From the NCBI RefSeq assembly GCF_011059145.1, contig NZ_JAALLT010000001.1, positions 665,250-729,249 on the forward strand: a DNA stretch of 64,000 nucleotides, written 5' to 3'. The translations under genes were made by a program, and so were the position numbers. Shown piece after piece: positions 46,681-54,890 of the stretch; the stretch's first letter is position 1, and every line of letters starts with the position of its first letter. The stretch is from Halalkalibaculum roseum (lineage in GTDB: Bacteria; Bacteroidota; Rhodothermia; Balneolales; Balneolaceae). The notes under the pieces are model-generated. The model worked only from the letters and a program-made list of their open reading frames with translations. It was not told the origin of the DNA and ran no database searches.

Positions 46681-47784
46681 ATGAGCACCTTCGATATTTC
46701 ATACCGTGTTACTGTTCAGGAGGGAGAGAACATAGATGAAAAGATTGAAGGAATATGTCTGGAGCAGAGCGTGGAATTGCCGCGGTCTGTGTTATCCGAA
46801 GAGGTTGAGACCAAAGTGGTTGGTAAGCTTTCTTCCAAAGAACAGCTGGATAATTCACAATATGATATCAGTATAAGCTGGCCTGTGAAGAATGTCGGTG
46901 ACGATATCTCACAATTTCTGAATATTTTATATGGCAATATCTCGATGCAGCCAGGGATCAGGATTGCCGATGTCGAATGGAAACAACTGCCGGAGACTCT
47001 TTTTGGCGGACCCTCATTTGGTATTGAGAAGCTACGTGAGCTTTATGGAGTCAAAGATAGGGCGCTCAGCGGCACCTCTCTTAAGCCGTTGGGGACCGAC
47101 GGTCATGGCATCGGCGAACTTTGTTACCAGTTTGCGGCCGGGGGACTGGATGTTATCAAGGATGATCACGGGATAACCAATCAATCGTATGCTCCATTTG
47201 AAGAACGGGTAAGCTATTGTGTGCAAGGCATTCGTGAAGCGGCAGAAGAGACAGGGCACCGGGCCTATTATTTTGCACATATTACAGCTCTGGCTTCGGA
47301 AGCGGTAGAACGATATAAGATAGCCGCTGAACTGGGAGCGGATGGAGTACTTATTTGTCCTCATATTGCCGGTATGGAAACTATGCATCAGCTTGCGCGC
47401 ATGGATTTGCCCCTTCCCATCATTGCGCATCCGGCATTTTCAGGTGGACTCACGACCAATGATAAGCAGGGGCTGACACCGGACTTTTTATACGGACAGC
47501 TCTGGCGAGCACTGGGTGCCGATTTTCTGGTGTATCCCAATACCGGCGGTCGTTTTTCCTTTAGCATTGAGGAATGTCAGGCTATAAATGAAGGAGCACG
47601 CAATGAAAGGCTGCCGTTTAAGAGTTCGTTTCCAATGCCCGGCGGAGGTTTAAAGCGGTCGAATATTCCAAAGTGGCTTGAAACCTATGGGCCGGACACT
47701 GTATTTTTGCTGGGTACCAGTCTTTATGAACACCCGGATGGACCGAGAGCAGCAGCAAAAGAACTATCCGGAATGTTGAAGTAA
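46681..47784 (+). CDS. RuBisCO-like protein (form IV type), probably an isomerase rather than a carboxylase
   Basis: Homologue of the RuBisCO large subunit, 367 residues (shorter than true enzymes). Recognisable sites are the Lys135 motif GTSLKPLGTDG, the lysine/acidic cluster GGLDVIKDDHG (Lys160, Asp161, Asp162, His163), AHPAFSGG (His250), the region PNTGGRFSF, MPGGG (319-323) and a C-terminal LYEHPDGPRAA. The metal-binding Glu of true RuBisCO is His163 here, and the loop-6 lysine segment is absent, so CO2 fixation is very unlikely. The cupin gene starts 12 bases downstream, the same pairing as in the Rhodospirillum rubrum methylthioadenosine-isoprenoid shunt, where an RLP isomerises methylthioribulose 1-phosphate. 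The actual substrate here is unproven. Confidence 0.9.
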   Translation: MSTFDISYRVTVQEGENIDEKIEGICLEQSVELPRSVLSEEVETKVVGKLSSKEQLDNSQYDISISWPVKNVGDDISQFLNILYGNISMQPGIRIADVEWKQLPETLFGGPSFGIEKLRELYGVKDRALSGTSLKPLGTDGHGIGELCYQFAAGGLDVIKDDHGITNQSYAPFEERVSYCVQGIREAAEETGHRAYYFAHITALASEAVERYKIAAELGADGVLICPHIAGMETMHQLARMDLPLPIIAHPAFSGGLTTNDKQGLTPDFLYGQLWRALGADFLVYPNTGGRFSFSIEECQAINEGARNERLPFKSSFPMPGGGLKRSNIPKWLETYGPDTVFLLGTSLYEHPDGPRAAAKELSGMLK

Positions 47785-47796
47785 CCATTTACAGCT

Positions 47797-48255
47797 ATGT
47801 CTGATAATTCGAAAGTGATTAAGAACAGTGAATACCGGTGGGATTCGGTATCACGTAAAGAGTATAAAGATACCCCCGGGTGTTATGAAGGTGTCTCTCG
47901 TTATTCCCTGCTGGGAGAGGGAGAGGATGAGCAGGAGCTCAATTTTCAGACAAGATACTTTGAAGTGAAACCGGGGGGCTACACCTCTTTTGAACGACAC
48001 CGACACCCGCACTCCGTGGTGATCATCCGTGGATCCGGATCGGTAGTATTAGGGGATGAGCTGCACGAATTGGACTTGCATGATGTGGTTTTTATCTCCC
48101 CCAATACCATGCACCAGTTCCACGCCGATAAGCAGGATCCGCTGGGCTTCATCTGCATTGTAGACCGGTACCGGGACAAACCCGAGCTTCCCGATGATGA
48201 GTCAGTGAACCGTGAAATCAGTGATAAGAAAGTTCTGGAGAAGATTAAGAGGTAG
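47797..48255 (+). CDS. cupin-domain protein paired with the RuBisCO-like protein
   Basis: Single-cupin enzyme of 152 residues. The first cupin motif is ERHRHPHSVVIIRGSG (about 66-81, three His). The second is DLHDVVFISPNTMHQF (about 93-108, terminal His ligand). CIVDRYRDKPELP follows near the end. It is downstream of the RLP gene with no room for a promoter. In the Rhodospirillum rubrum shunt a cupin enzyme removes methanethiol from methylthioxylulose 5-phosphate. This is the leading hypothesis here, but a sugar-phosphate isomerase or dioxygenase-type cupin is not excluded. Confidence 0.85.
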   Translation: MSDNSKVIKNSEYRWDSVSRKEYKDTPGCYEGVSRYSLLGEGEDEQELNFQTRYFEVKPGGYTSFERHRHPHSVVIIRGSGSVVLGDELHELDLHDVVFISPNTMHQFHADKQDPLGFICIVDRYRDKPELPDDESVNREISDKKVLEKIKR

Positions 48256-48450
48256 TCACAAAGGTATAGTACACTTTCATAAATGCTTTTTAGCAGTTCA
48301 ATAATTTTTTGAATAATAAGCTCAAAAGGACTTTGCCGGCATATAGTGTCCTACACCTAAGGGCAGATGATCATCTAAATTATTTTCAAATTACTGTTGA
48401 TATGTATGCGGCATGAGTCTTATATTTGGGACTCTTTGAAAAACTGATTT

Positions 48451-48522
48451 GCGGGAATAGCTCAGTGGTAGAGCATCTCGTTGCCAACGAGAAGGTCGCG
48501 AGTTCGAATCTCGTTTCCCGCT
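48451..48522 (+). tRNA. tRNA-Gly (anticodon GCC)
   Basis: Full cloverleaf: acceptor GCGGGAA/TTCCCGC, D arm GCTC/GAGC, anticodon arm TCTCG/CGAGA with loop TTGCCAA, and T arm GCGAG-TTCGAAT-CTCGT. The discriminator base is T and CCA is not encoded, so it is added after transcription. It reads Gly codons GGC and GGU. Confidence 0.97.
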
Positions 48523-48561
48523 CACCTTCGCTTAAGCTTCGGCGAGCGAGCTCAATCTTAA

Positions 48562-48590
48562 AGCCATCACATTTTTGTGGTGGCTTTTTT
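48562..48590 (+). terminator. rho-independent terminator of tRNA-Gly
   Basis: Arms AGCCATCACA and TGTGGTGGCT (one mismatch), followed by TTTTTT and further T-rich sequence. It lies 40 bases after the tRNA. Confidence 0.85.
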
Positions 48591-48622
48591 GTTTTTCAAC
48601 CATTCTCTAAAAGAGAATAGTT

Positions 48623-48760
48623 CTGAGGGAGTTGTACTCCCGACAAACTAGTGCTTAATGTTCTTTGCCTCCTGCTTCCGCCGCTCTGCTGCGGAAGTAA
48701 TGGATTTAATTATCTTGCCCCAACACGGGTGCAGTACATTAGCAAAGTGTACTATACCTT
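48623..48760. repeat. family R palindrome cluster, copy 1
   Basis: About 138 bp with three successive palindromes: GGGAGTTGTACTCCC, CTTCCGC...GCGGAAG, and a GGTG...TACC hairpin of family F. It shares long stretches with 49173-49311, such as TACTCCCGACAAACTAGTGC, and more weakly with 48964-49055. No protein is encoded. Confidence 0.8.
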
Positions 48761-48902
48761 GCGTGATAAGACGGTAAATTGCAGTAGAATACTAGTTATA
48801 TATCCTATCCTTGACGCTTTTCCGAGATCTTGCCGGCCCTGCGGTTCGATTACGAACCATTCCACTAACTTATCTTGGGCCCGCTTTTAGCTCTGTTCGC
48901 TA

Positions 48903-48922
48903 CCCCCGGCTGAAGCCGGGGG
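48903..48922. repeat. REP-like palindrome
   Basis: CCCCCGGCT and AGCCGGGGG arms with the two-base loop GA, flanked by TA and CTA. This GC-rich palindrome looks like the REP sequences mobilised by RAYT transposases. No RAYT gene is in the window. Confidence 0.75.
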
Positions 48923-48963
48923 CTAATGTCGTAGTAAGATAAACATCATTAAATAGTCATCCA

Positions 48964-49055
48964 TGCTTCAGTGGCTCCACTACGGAAGCACTGGATTTGA
49001 CTATATTTCCTAACTAAGGTGTAGCAGACTTGCCAAGTGTACTACACCTCTGGGT
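48964..49055. repeat. family R palindrome cluster, copy 2 (partial)
   Basis: Lacks the first palindrome. The second is degenerate (GCTTCAGTGGCTCCAC then TACGGAAGC). The third is well kept: GGTGTAG...CTACACC (around 49018-49050). The ACTGGATTTGACTATATT stretch matches copy 3. Confidence 0.7.
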
Positions 49056-49172
49056 GGCTCGATCTAAATCAAGGCTTCGATTAATGCCACGTCAATCGCT
49101 CCGCGGTTAACGTGTATCCCGGCCGCTCTGCGTCCATTCACGTATAGGCAAATTTCAAAGCCTATTTGCGCT

Positions 49173-49311
49173 CTGAGGGATTTGTACTCCCGACAAACTA
49201 GTGCATAACGTTCTTCGTCTCCTGCTTCCGCCGCTCTGCTGCGGAAGCATTGGATTTGACTATATTACCCAACTAAGTTGTAGTACGCTTCCCAAGTGTC
49301 CAACACCTCGG
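49173..49311. repeat. family R palindrome cluster, copy 3
   Basis: Direct repeat of copy 1, about 139 bp in the same orientation. CTGAGGGATTTGTACTCCCG begins it, CTTCCGC...GCGGAAG follows, and a weaker GTTGTAG...CCAACACC hairpin ends it. It stops about 80 bases before the next gene. The stretch 49085-49140 before it (AATCGCTCCGCGGTT, CGCTCTGCGTCC) resembles the inside of the elements around arsC. Confidence 0.75.
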
Positions 49312-49394
49312 TGCGGCATGATCGGCCTGTCAAATACCCTGCTGTACTTTCTAAAAATTTATACTAATTTGCTCAAAACAAATAAGTTGCGGCT

Positions 49395-50078
49395 ATGAAA
49401 CAAACATTACTCCTTGTCCCGGTACTTTTCATATTTTCGCTTCCGGCACAATCCCAGAACTTTGATGCCGACATCAATATTCTATTCGGTATCCCTCAAT
49501 CAGACTTCAGGGAGAGTCTGGATAGAAACGCGCTGGGACTCAACGGCAGCATTGCCTTCAGGATACCAAGGCTTCCTGTGCATGCGGGGCTCGAGCTGGG
49601 TATCATGACCTATGGCAGGGATCGCAGGCTGGAGCCGATCAGTACCAATATACCGGAGGTTTTGCTGGAGGTACGCACAGATTACGATATTTTTACCGGT
49701 CACTTGTTTCTTCGCCTCGAGCCTGAAATTCATGGTATCAGACCTTACCTGGATGGCCTGGTAGGAATCAAATATCTCTTCACTGAGTCGAGCATTCGTG
49801 ACGACGACGGTTTCGGAGAGGATATTGCAAGCACCACAAATTACGACGACAGCTCGTTTAGCTATGGAGCAGGTGGCGGCATAAAGGTTGAAGTTTATGA
49901 CGGGGGACGGGATTCCTATATGGTAAACCTGAAAGCCCGGTACCTGTTTGGATCAGAAGCCAGCTACTTGCAACCGGGATCGATAACCCGAGACCGGGGC
50001 GGCAACTTGATCTTTGATGAGTCCCGATCGGGCACGAATCTGCTGACCATTCACCTGGGTATGACCTATAAGTTTTAA
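49395..50078 (+). CDS. outer-membrane beta-barrel protein, OmpA/OmpW-like
   Basis: Predicted small outer-membrane barrel of 227 residues with a signal peptide ending PAQSQ. Alternating polar and hydrophobic strands are visible throughout (e.g. HAGLELGIMTYG, YGAGGGIKVEV), and the last strand ends TYKF with a terminal Phe, the usual barrel signal. The function is unknown. The preceding 1.1 kb is repeat-rich, so its promoter probably lies within or just after repeat copy 3. Confidence 0.75.
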   Translation: MKQTLLLVPVLFIFSLPAQSQNFDADINILFGIPQSDFRESLDRNALGLNGSIAFRIPRLPVHAGLELGIMTYGRDRRLEPISTNIPEVLLEVRTDYDIFTGHLFLRLEPEIHGIRPYLDGLVGIKYLFTESSIRDDDGFGEDIASTTNYDDSSFSYGAGGGIKVEVYDGGRDSYMVNLKARYLFGSEASYLQPGSITRDRGGNLIFDESRSGTNLLTIHLGMTYKF

Positions 50079-50264
50079 ATTTGAGTCCATTCCTATTTTC
50101 ATCTCCTATCAATAGGTTGCCGGGTAATTTCTTCCTCATCATGGTCTTATAAAGAGTGCAGATTCATATATTTAGGGTTATTATTTATATAACACGGACA
50201 TCGAATTATAGTTACTATTAGCAATTGATTTTCTTAACTTTGCTCTCTTCTAAAAAACATCTCA

Positions 50265-51782
50265 ATGCGACCCAGTTTAATGATTGACAAACCTCGCGAT
50301 TATTGCGGCATTTTCGGCGTTTATGATCATCCGGATGCTGCATTGCTGACCTACTACGGTTTGCACTCTCTACAACACCGCGGCCAGGAATCGGCAGGAA
50401 TCGTCACCTCCAGTTACGATGAAGAGAAAGGGCGCTGGACGATGCCGGCACATAAGGATTTTGGGTTGGTTCTAAGTGTATTTGACGATCAGAACATTTT
50501 TAAAAATGAGCTGGTCGGAAACTCCGCTATCGGACATAACCGCTACTCCACGACCGGATCATCCAAAAACCCTGCAAATATTCAACCTTTTAGGGTGCAC
50601 TATCGCAACGGCAATATTGCTATCGGACACAATGGTAACCTTGCCAATGCCAAACAGCTTAGAGACCGGTTCAGGCAGGAGGGAGTGCTGTTTCAGAGTA
50701 CTTCAGATACCGAGCTGATATTACATCTCATTTCGCACAGCCAGAAAGATACCCAGATCGAGCAGATTCTGGAAGCCCTTGAACAGATCGAAGGGGCCTA
50801 CAGCTTGGTCATGCTTACCGACGATAAGTTAATTGCGGTACGTGATCCCAATGGATTCCGTCCCCTTGCTCTCGGAAAGATTGATGGAAGTTACTGCGTG
50901 GCTAGTGAAACCTGTGCTTTCGACATTATCAATGCGGAATATATACGGGATGTAGAGCCCGGAGAGGTACTGGTTATTGACCAAAAAGCGACTGACAGTA
51001 AAGAACCGACTTCCTATAAGCTTGAACCGGAATATGGAACGGGGTCCAGTCAATGCATTTTTGAATATGTATATTTTTCACGGCCTGACAGCAAGATCTT
51101 TGGAGAAAATGTGGACAAAGTCAGGCGCAATCTTGGCAAGTATCTGGCCAAGGAGCATCCCATTAAAGAGGTAATTCAAAAAGCACCGGCTGATAAGAAG
51201 CCTATTGTTATATCGGTGCCTGACTCAAGTAATACCGCAGCTCTCGGGTATGTACATGAAAATCAGAAGCTTGGATTCGAGTGCAAATTTGAAATCGGAC
51301 TGATTCGTAATCACTATGTGGGCAGGACATTTATCTCACCCGGTCAAAAATCCAGAGAGCAGAAAGTTCGCACCAAATTCAATACGGTTAAAGGAGTCAT
51401 AGAAGGGCGTTCAGTGATTATTGTGGATGATTCTATCGTTAGAGGTACCACCTCGCGTTACCTGGTGGATATGATTCGTAAAGCAAATCCGCGGGAGGTA
51501 CACTTCCTGGTGAGCTCGCCGCCTATCATCAGCCCCTGTTACTACGGCATGGATTTCCCGAATCCGGAAGAGCTGATGGCCAATCGGTTCAATCGTGATA
51601 TATCCAAAATGGCAGAGGAAATCGGGGTAGACAGCCTGCGCTATTTATCGGCAGATGGACTGGTTAATGCCGTTAAAGAGGCGAACCCCTTTGACAAAGA
51701 TTATTGTACGGCCTGTTTTACGGAAAAATATCCGGTGCCCGTGAACTTCGGCATTGCTAAAGAAGAGAATGAGATTATTTGA
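50265..51782 (+). CDS. purF: amidophosphoribosyltransferase
   Basis: First committed enzyme of purine synthesis: PRPP and glutamine give phosphoribosylamine; 505 residues. After a short propeptide the nucleophile is Cys13 (DYCGIFGVYD). The glutaminase domain has HSLQHRGQESAGI and GHNRYSTTG. The PRPP-binding loop is VIIVDDSIVRGTTS. An in-frame ATG at 50280 (MIDKPRD) is an alternative start. Its TGA overlaps the engB start (TGATG), so the two are coupled; serA follows. Confidence 0.97.
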   Translation: MRPSLMIDKPRDYCGIFGVYDHPDAALLTYYGLHSLQHRGQESAGIVTSSYDEEKGRWTMPAHKDFGLVLSVFDDQNIFKNELVGNSAIGHNRYSTTGSSKNPANIQPFRVHYRNGNIAIGHNGNLANAKQLRDRFRQEGVLFQSTSDTELILHLISHSQKDTQIEQILEALEQIEGAYSLVMLTDDKLIAVRDPNGFRPLALGKIDGSYCVASETCAFDIINAEYIRDVEPGEVLVIDQKATDSKEPTSYKLEPEYGTGSSQCIFEYVYFSRPDSKIFGENVDKVRRNLGKYLAKEHPIKEVIQKAPADKKPIVISVPDSSNTAALGYVHENQKLGFECKFEIGLIRNHYVGRTFISPGQKSREQKVRTKFNTVKGVIEGRSVIIVDDSIVRGTTSRYLVDMIRKANPREVHFLVSSPPIISPCYYGMDFPNPEELMANRFNRDISKMAEEIGVDSLRYLSADGLVNAVKEANPFDKDYCTACFTEKYPVPVNFGIAKEENEII

Positions 51783-52372
51783 TGGAGTTTAAGAAGGCTG
51801 AATTTGTAACCGGTGCACCGACCTTGAGCCAGTGTCCGCCTCCGGAATTACCGGAAGTGACGTTCGCAGGTCGATCGAATGTAGGCAAATCCTCCCTGAT
51901 CAATGCGATGATGAATCATGGAAATCTTGCCAGAACAAGTAATACGCCGGGCAAAACCCAGCAGATGAACTATTACAAGATAGACGATGAAGTTTATTTT
52001 GTAGACCTGCCGGGATTCGGCTATGCCAAGGTATCCAAGAAAGAGAGGGAGCGATGGGGACGTGACATACGGGATTACCTGCTCAAAAGAAGCACCTTAA
52101 GGCTGATCGTGCACGTGGTTGATATCCGTCACAAGCCATCTCAGCTCGACGAAGACTTTTTTTACTGGATGGGGACCAATCGGATGCCTTTTTGCGTAGT
52201 GCTCTCAAAAGCTGATAAGTTGAACAGAAACAAACAGAATCAGTCCAAATTTCGACTGGAACGCATATTGGACGAAATGAATATACAGGTTCCCATCGTC
52301 ATTGTCTCTTCAGAGAAACGCAATGGTATTGAAGAGATTCAGGATCTAATCAATGAATTCGTTAATTATTAA
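51782..52372 (+). CDS. engB: ribosome biogenesis GTPase EngB/YihA
   Basis: Essential-type GTPase in large-subunit assembly, 196 residues. The G1 motif is GRSNVGKSS (about 33-41), G2 NTPGKTQ, G3 DLPGFG and G4 SKADK. The ATG at 51782 shares its A with the purF stop (TGATG); an in-frame TTG lies three bases earlier. It is in an operon with purF and serA, the latter 12 bases downstream. Confidence 0.95.
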   Translation: MEFKKAEFVTGAPTLSQCPPPELPEVTFAGRSNVGKSSLINAMMNHGNLARTSNTPGKTQQMNYYKIDDEVYFVDLPGFGYAKVSKKERERWGRDIRDYLLKRSTLRLIVHVVDIRHKPSQLDEDFFYWMGTNRMPFCVVLSKADKLNRNKQNQSKFRLERILDEMNIQVPIVIVSSEKRNGIEEIQDLINEFVNY

Positions 52373-52384
52373 ACACTATCTATC

Positions 52385-53980
52385 ATGTCTTTCAAAGTAT
52401 TGCTACTAGACAACGTTGATCCCCTTTGTGAAAAAGCATTCAAAGAGCGAGGGATTGAACCGGTTCGCAAGACCAACCTCAGCGGAGATGAACTGCATAA
52501 AGAGATTGCCGATTACGATGGAATTGTGGTCCGCAGTGCCACAACCGTTACGCCTGAACTCTTGGCTTCTGCTAAAAATCTGAAAGTTGTCGGCCGGGCA
52601 GGTGTTGGTGTAGATAATATTGATATAGATGCGGCAACCACGCGGGGCGTTCTGGTTATGAATACGCCCGACGGGAATACGATTTCGACCGCTGAACATA
52701 CTTGTGGTATGATTCTGGCTCTTTCCCGTAACATTCCCCAATCGGTTGAAAAAGTGAAGAGCGGCGGTTGGGACCGTAAAAAATATATGGGCACCGAGGT
52801 TCACAGCAAGACACTGGGGATCATCGGACTTGGTAAAATCGGTGCCGAAGTAACCAAAAGGATGCAGCAGTTTGGTATGAATGTTATTGCCTATGACCCC
52901 TTTGCCTCCAGAGAGAAAGCTGAGTCACTCGGAGTGGAACTGGTAGAGCTGGAAAAATTACTGGGCAGCAGCGATTATATTACCGTTCATACCCCGCTGA
53001 CGGAAAAAACAAAAGGCCTAATTTCTCTGGAATCGGCATCCAAACTTAAAAAAGGAGTACGCCTGGTTAACTGTGCGCGAGGCGGTATATACAAGGAAGA
53101 AGATCTGCCGGAATTAATTGATCAGGGCTATGTCGATGGTGTAGCATTGGATGTCTATTCCCAGGAGCCGCCTACTGATGAAGTCTATGAAATAATAAAG
53201 CATCCAAAAATTATTTGCACTCCGCATCTAGGTGCATCCACTGAGGAGGCACAAGAAAAGGTGGCCGAGCAGATAGCGCAACAGATGTCAGATGCCCTGG
53301 AGAAAAAAAGCTTCAAAGGCAGTCTGAACGGCAAGTCCATTTCCCTAATCACCAACAAAGAAGTGCAACCCTATCTGGAGGTAGCAGAGAAGCTGGGTAA
53401 TCTGGCTATTCAGCTGGCACCGGAGCATACCAGTGACTTTGCTTTTGAATACTCAGGAGCCTGTGCTAAATACGCCGAAGTATTAACTGATTCCATTCTA
53501 AAAGGGATGTTGAGTCAGCATGTCAGTGAAGCGGTAAATCTTATCAATGCCAGGGTATATGCCGAAGATCGTGGTTTTAAAATCAAAGAGACTATGGCCA
53601 GTGAAACCAAAACGTTCAATGATCTGATAACCGTGAAGCTGAATGGAAAGTCGGATTACAAAAATATTTCCGCTACGGTATTTGGTCAGGATGACTACCG
53701 GATCGTGGAAATTGACGGCTATGGTATTGAGCTCAGGCTTGAAGGCGATATCCTGATGTATCAGAACCTTGACAAGCCGGGTATGCTTGCTGCCGTAAGC
53801 GGCGCGCTGGCCGAGCAGAATATAAATATCGCCTCACTCAGTCTCGGGAGATCGCAAAAAGGATCCAATGCTATCACAGCGGTTTCTGTCGATAAGAAGA
53901 TGTCTGACAAAGAACTTGAACCTATTTTGAATCTGGACGGGGTGAAGTCGTTGAGGTATATCAGCCTGTCAGAGAACTAA
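52385..53980 (+). CDS. serA: D-3-phosphoglycerate dehydrogenase (long form)
   Basis: First step of serine synthesis, 531 residues, the long type with ASB and ACT domains. The NAD-binding fold has GLGKIGAEV (about 149). The catalytic Arg is in NCARGG, and His is in TPHLGASTEEAQ. The ASB domain lies at about 320-450 and the C-terminal ACT domain at about 455-531 (MYQNLDKPGMLAAVSGALAE), giving serine feedback. It is the third gene of purF-engB-serA. Confidence 0.97.
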   Translation: MSFKVLLLDNVDPLCEKAFKERGIEPVRKTNLSGDELHKEIADYDGIVVRSATTVTPELLASAKNLKVVGRAGVGVDNIDIDAATTRGVLVMNTPDGNTISTAEHTCGMILALSRNIPQSVEKVKSGGWDRKKYMGTEVHSKTLGIIGLGKIGAEVTKRMQQFGMNVIAYDPFASREKAESLGVELVELEKLLGSSDYITVHTPLTEKTKGLISLESASKLKKGVRLVNCARGGIYKEEDLPELIDQGYVDGVALDVYSQEPPTDEVYEIIKHPKIICTPHLGASTEEAQEKVAEQIAQQMSDALEKKSFKGSLNGKSISLITNKEVQPYLEVAEKLGNLAIQLAPEHTSDFAFEYSGACAKYAEVLTDSILKGMLSQHVSEAVNLINARVYAEDRGFKIKETMASETKTFNDLITVKLNGKSDYKNISATVFGQDDYRIVEIDGYGIELRLEGDILMYQNLDKPGMLAAVSGALAEQNINIASLSLGRSQKGSNAITAVSVDKKMSDKELEPILNLDGVKSLRYISLSEN

Positions 53981-54053
53981 GTATAGTTAGAAGGCAGAAG
54001 GCAAATGGCAAAAGTGAGAAGTTTTAACTCTCAAGACTAACGACTCAACACTC

Positions 54054-54458
54054 ATGGCTAATAAACATATCGATCACATAGGTATTGCGGTTAAAGATCT
54101 TGAAAAAGCAATCGCGACATACGAAAAGCTCTTGGGAACGGAATGCTACAAGCAGGAGGAAGTTGAGTCCCAGAAGGTGAATACTGCCTTTTTTAAGACA
54201 GGGGAGTCGAAGATTGAGTTGCTTGGTGCAACAGCTGATGATTCGGTTATCGCTAAATATGTGGAAAAGAAGGGGGAGGGGATGCATCATGTGGCTTTTG
54301 AGGTGGAGGATATTCACGCGGAGATGAAGCGTCTGCGGAAAGAAGGATTCACTGTACTGAGTGACGAACCTTCTCGCGGGGCTGATAATAAGCTGGTAGC
54401 TTTTGTACATCCTAAAGACAATAATGGAGTCTTGGTAGAGATTTGCCAGAGCACATAA
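54054..54458 (+). CDS. mce: methylmalonyl-CoA epimerase
   Basis: VOC-fold metalloenzyme interconverting the methylmalonyl-CoA epimers, 134 residues. Metal-site stretches are HIDHIGIAVKDLEKA (His near 5-8), EGMHHVAFEVEDI and VLVEICQ. Length and order fit the family. The mutase is not in the window. It may follow serA transcription, but a 70-base gap with repeat-like sequence intervenes. Confidence 0.92.
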   Translation: MANKHIDHIGIAVKDLEKAIATYEKLLGTECYKQEEVESQKVNTAFFKTGESKIELLGATADDSVIAKYVEKKGEGMHHVAFEVEDIHAEMKRLRKEGFTVLSDEPSRGADNKLVAFVHPKDNNGVLVEICQST

Positions 54459-54770
54459 TGAGGAGCTAATTTCAGGCATACCTTGTTTTGCAAAAATTGA
54501 AATGTCTTGTGATTGAATTAATTGTCGATCAGACAATGATATCGGTTGAGTTTTGAACTCTGCAGCCCTATCTTTGGAGTCTTGAAATGAGAACCCCTAA
54601 CGTTTGTGAACTCTCATTTCAAGTTATCTTTCTGAGATTTTAATCGGGACGTGGTTCATCTACGCAAAAGCTTCGATGAACGGGCGCAGTAAGGCCTGCC
54701 GGACGAAGCATCTATCTAGATGGCTATATCTTGGGTTATTTGAACAACTTTGGAAGGATGAATTTTAAAT
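54459..54770. other. gene-free gap with hairpin and partial tRNA sequence
   Basis: 312-bp gap between mce and tRNA-Pro. It holds a perfect 12-bp inverted repeat (CTTGAAATGAGA at 54581-54592, complement at 54612-54623). It also holds TTTTAATCGGGACGTGG at 54638-54654, which repeats the 5' end and leader of tRNA-Pro (54764-54780). No coding sequence is supported. Confidence 0.6.
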
Positions 54771-54847
54771 CGGGACGTGGCGCAGTCCGGTAGCGCACAC
54801 GACTGGGGGTCGTGGGGTCGCAGGTTCAAATCCTGTCGTCCCGACCA
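54771..54847 (+). tRNA. tRNA-Pro (anticodon GGG)
   Basis: Cloverleaf: acceptor CGGGACG/CGTCCCG, D arm GCGC/GCGC, anticodon arm CACGA/TCGTG with loop CTGGGGG, T arm GCAGG-TTCAAAT-CCTGT, discriminator A and encoded CCA. It reads Pro codons CCC and CCU. Confidence 0.97.
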
Positions 54848-54852
54848 CGATG

Positions 54853-54890
54853 AAACCCTTGCATGGCATTGAGCTGTGCAAGGGTTTTTT
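54853..54890 (+). terminator. rho-independent terminator of tRNA-Pro
   Basis: Perfect arms AAACCCTTGCA (54853-54863) and TGCAAGGGTTT (54877-54887) followed by further T residues, six bases after the tRNA. Confidence 0.9.

Larger units (their letters stand above)
48261..48760. repeat. 500-bp segment bounded by a perfect 17-bp inverted repeat, containing tRNA-Gly
   Basis: AAGGTATAGTACACTTT (48261-48277) and its exact complement (48744-48760) face each other across tRNA-Gly. Each end also forms a local hairpin: AGGTATAGTACACT pairs with AGTGTCCTACACCT (48346-48359), and GGTGCAGTACA (48728-48738) pairs with TGTACTATACC. This family F core (GGTGTAGTACAC) also appears in the terminator at 45282-45300. 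Confidence 0.7.

Noticed and set aside
46681-47784. RLP as a CO2-fixing RuBisCO
   Set aside because: The Glu of the metal site is His, the loop-6 lysine segment is missing and the protein is about 100 residues short; no phosphoribulokinase gene is near.
48426-48620. Plus-strand frame of 64 codons over tRNA-Gly
   Set aside because: It overlaps the complete tRNA and its terminator and has no protein-like composition.
48256-49394. CRISPR array in the repeat-rich region around tRNA-Gly
   Set aside because: The repeats are few, long, palindromic and unevenly spaced; there are no uniform spacers and no cas genes.
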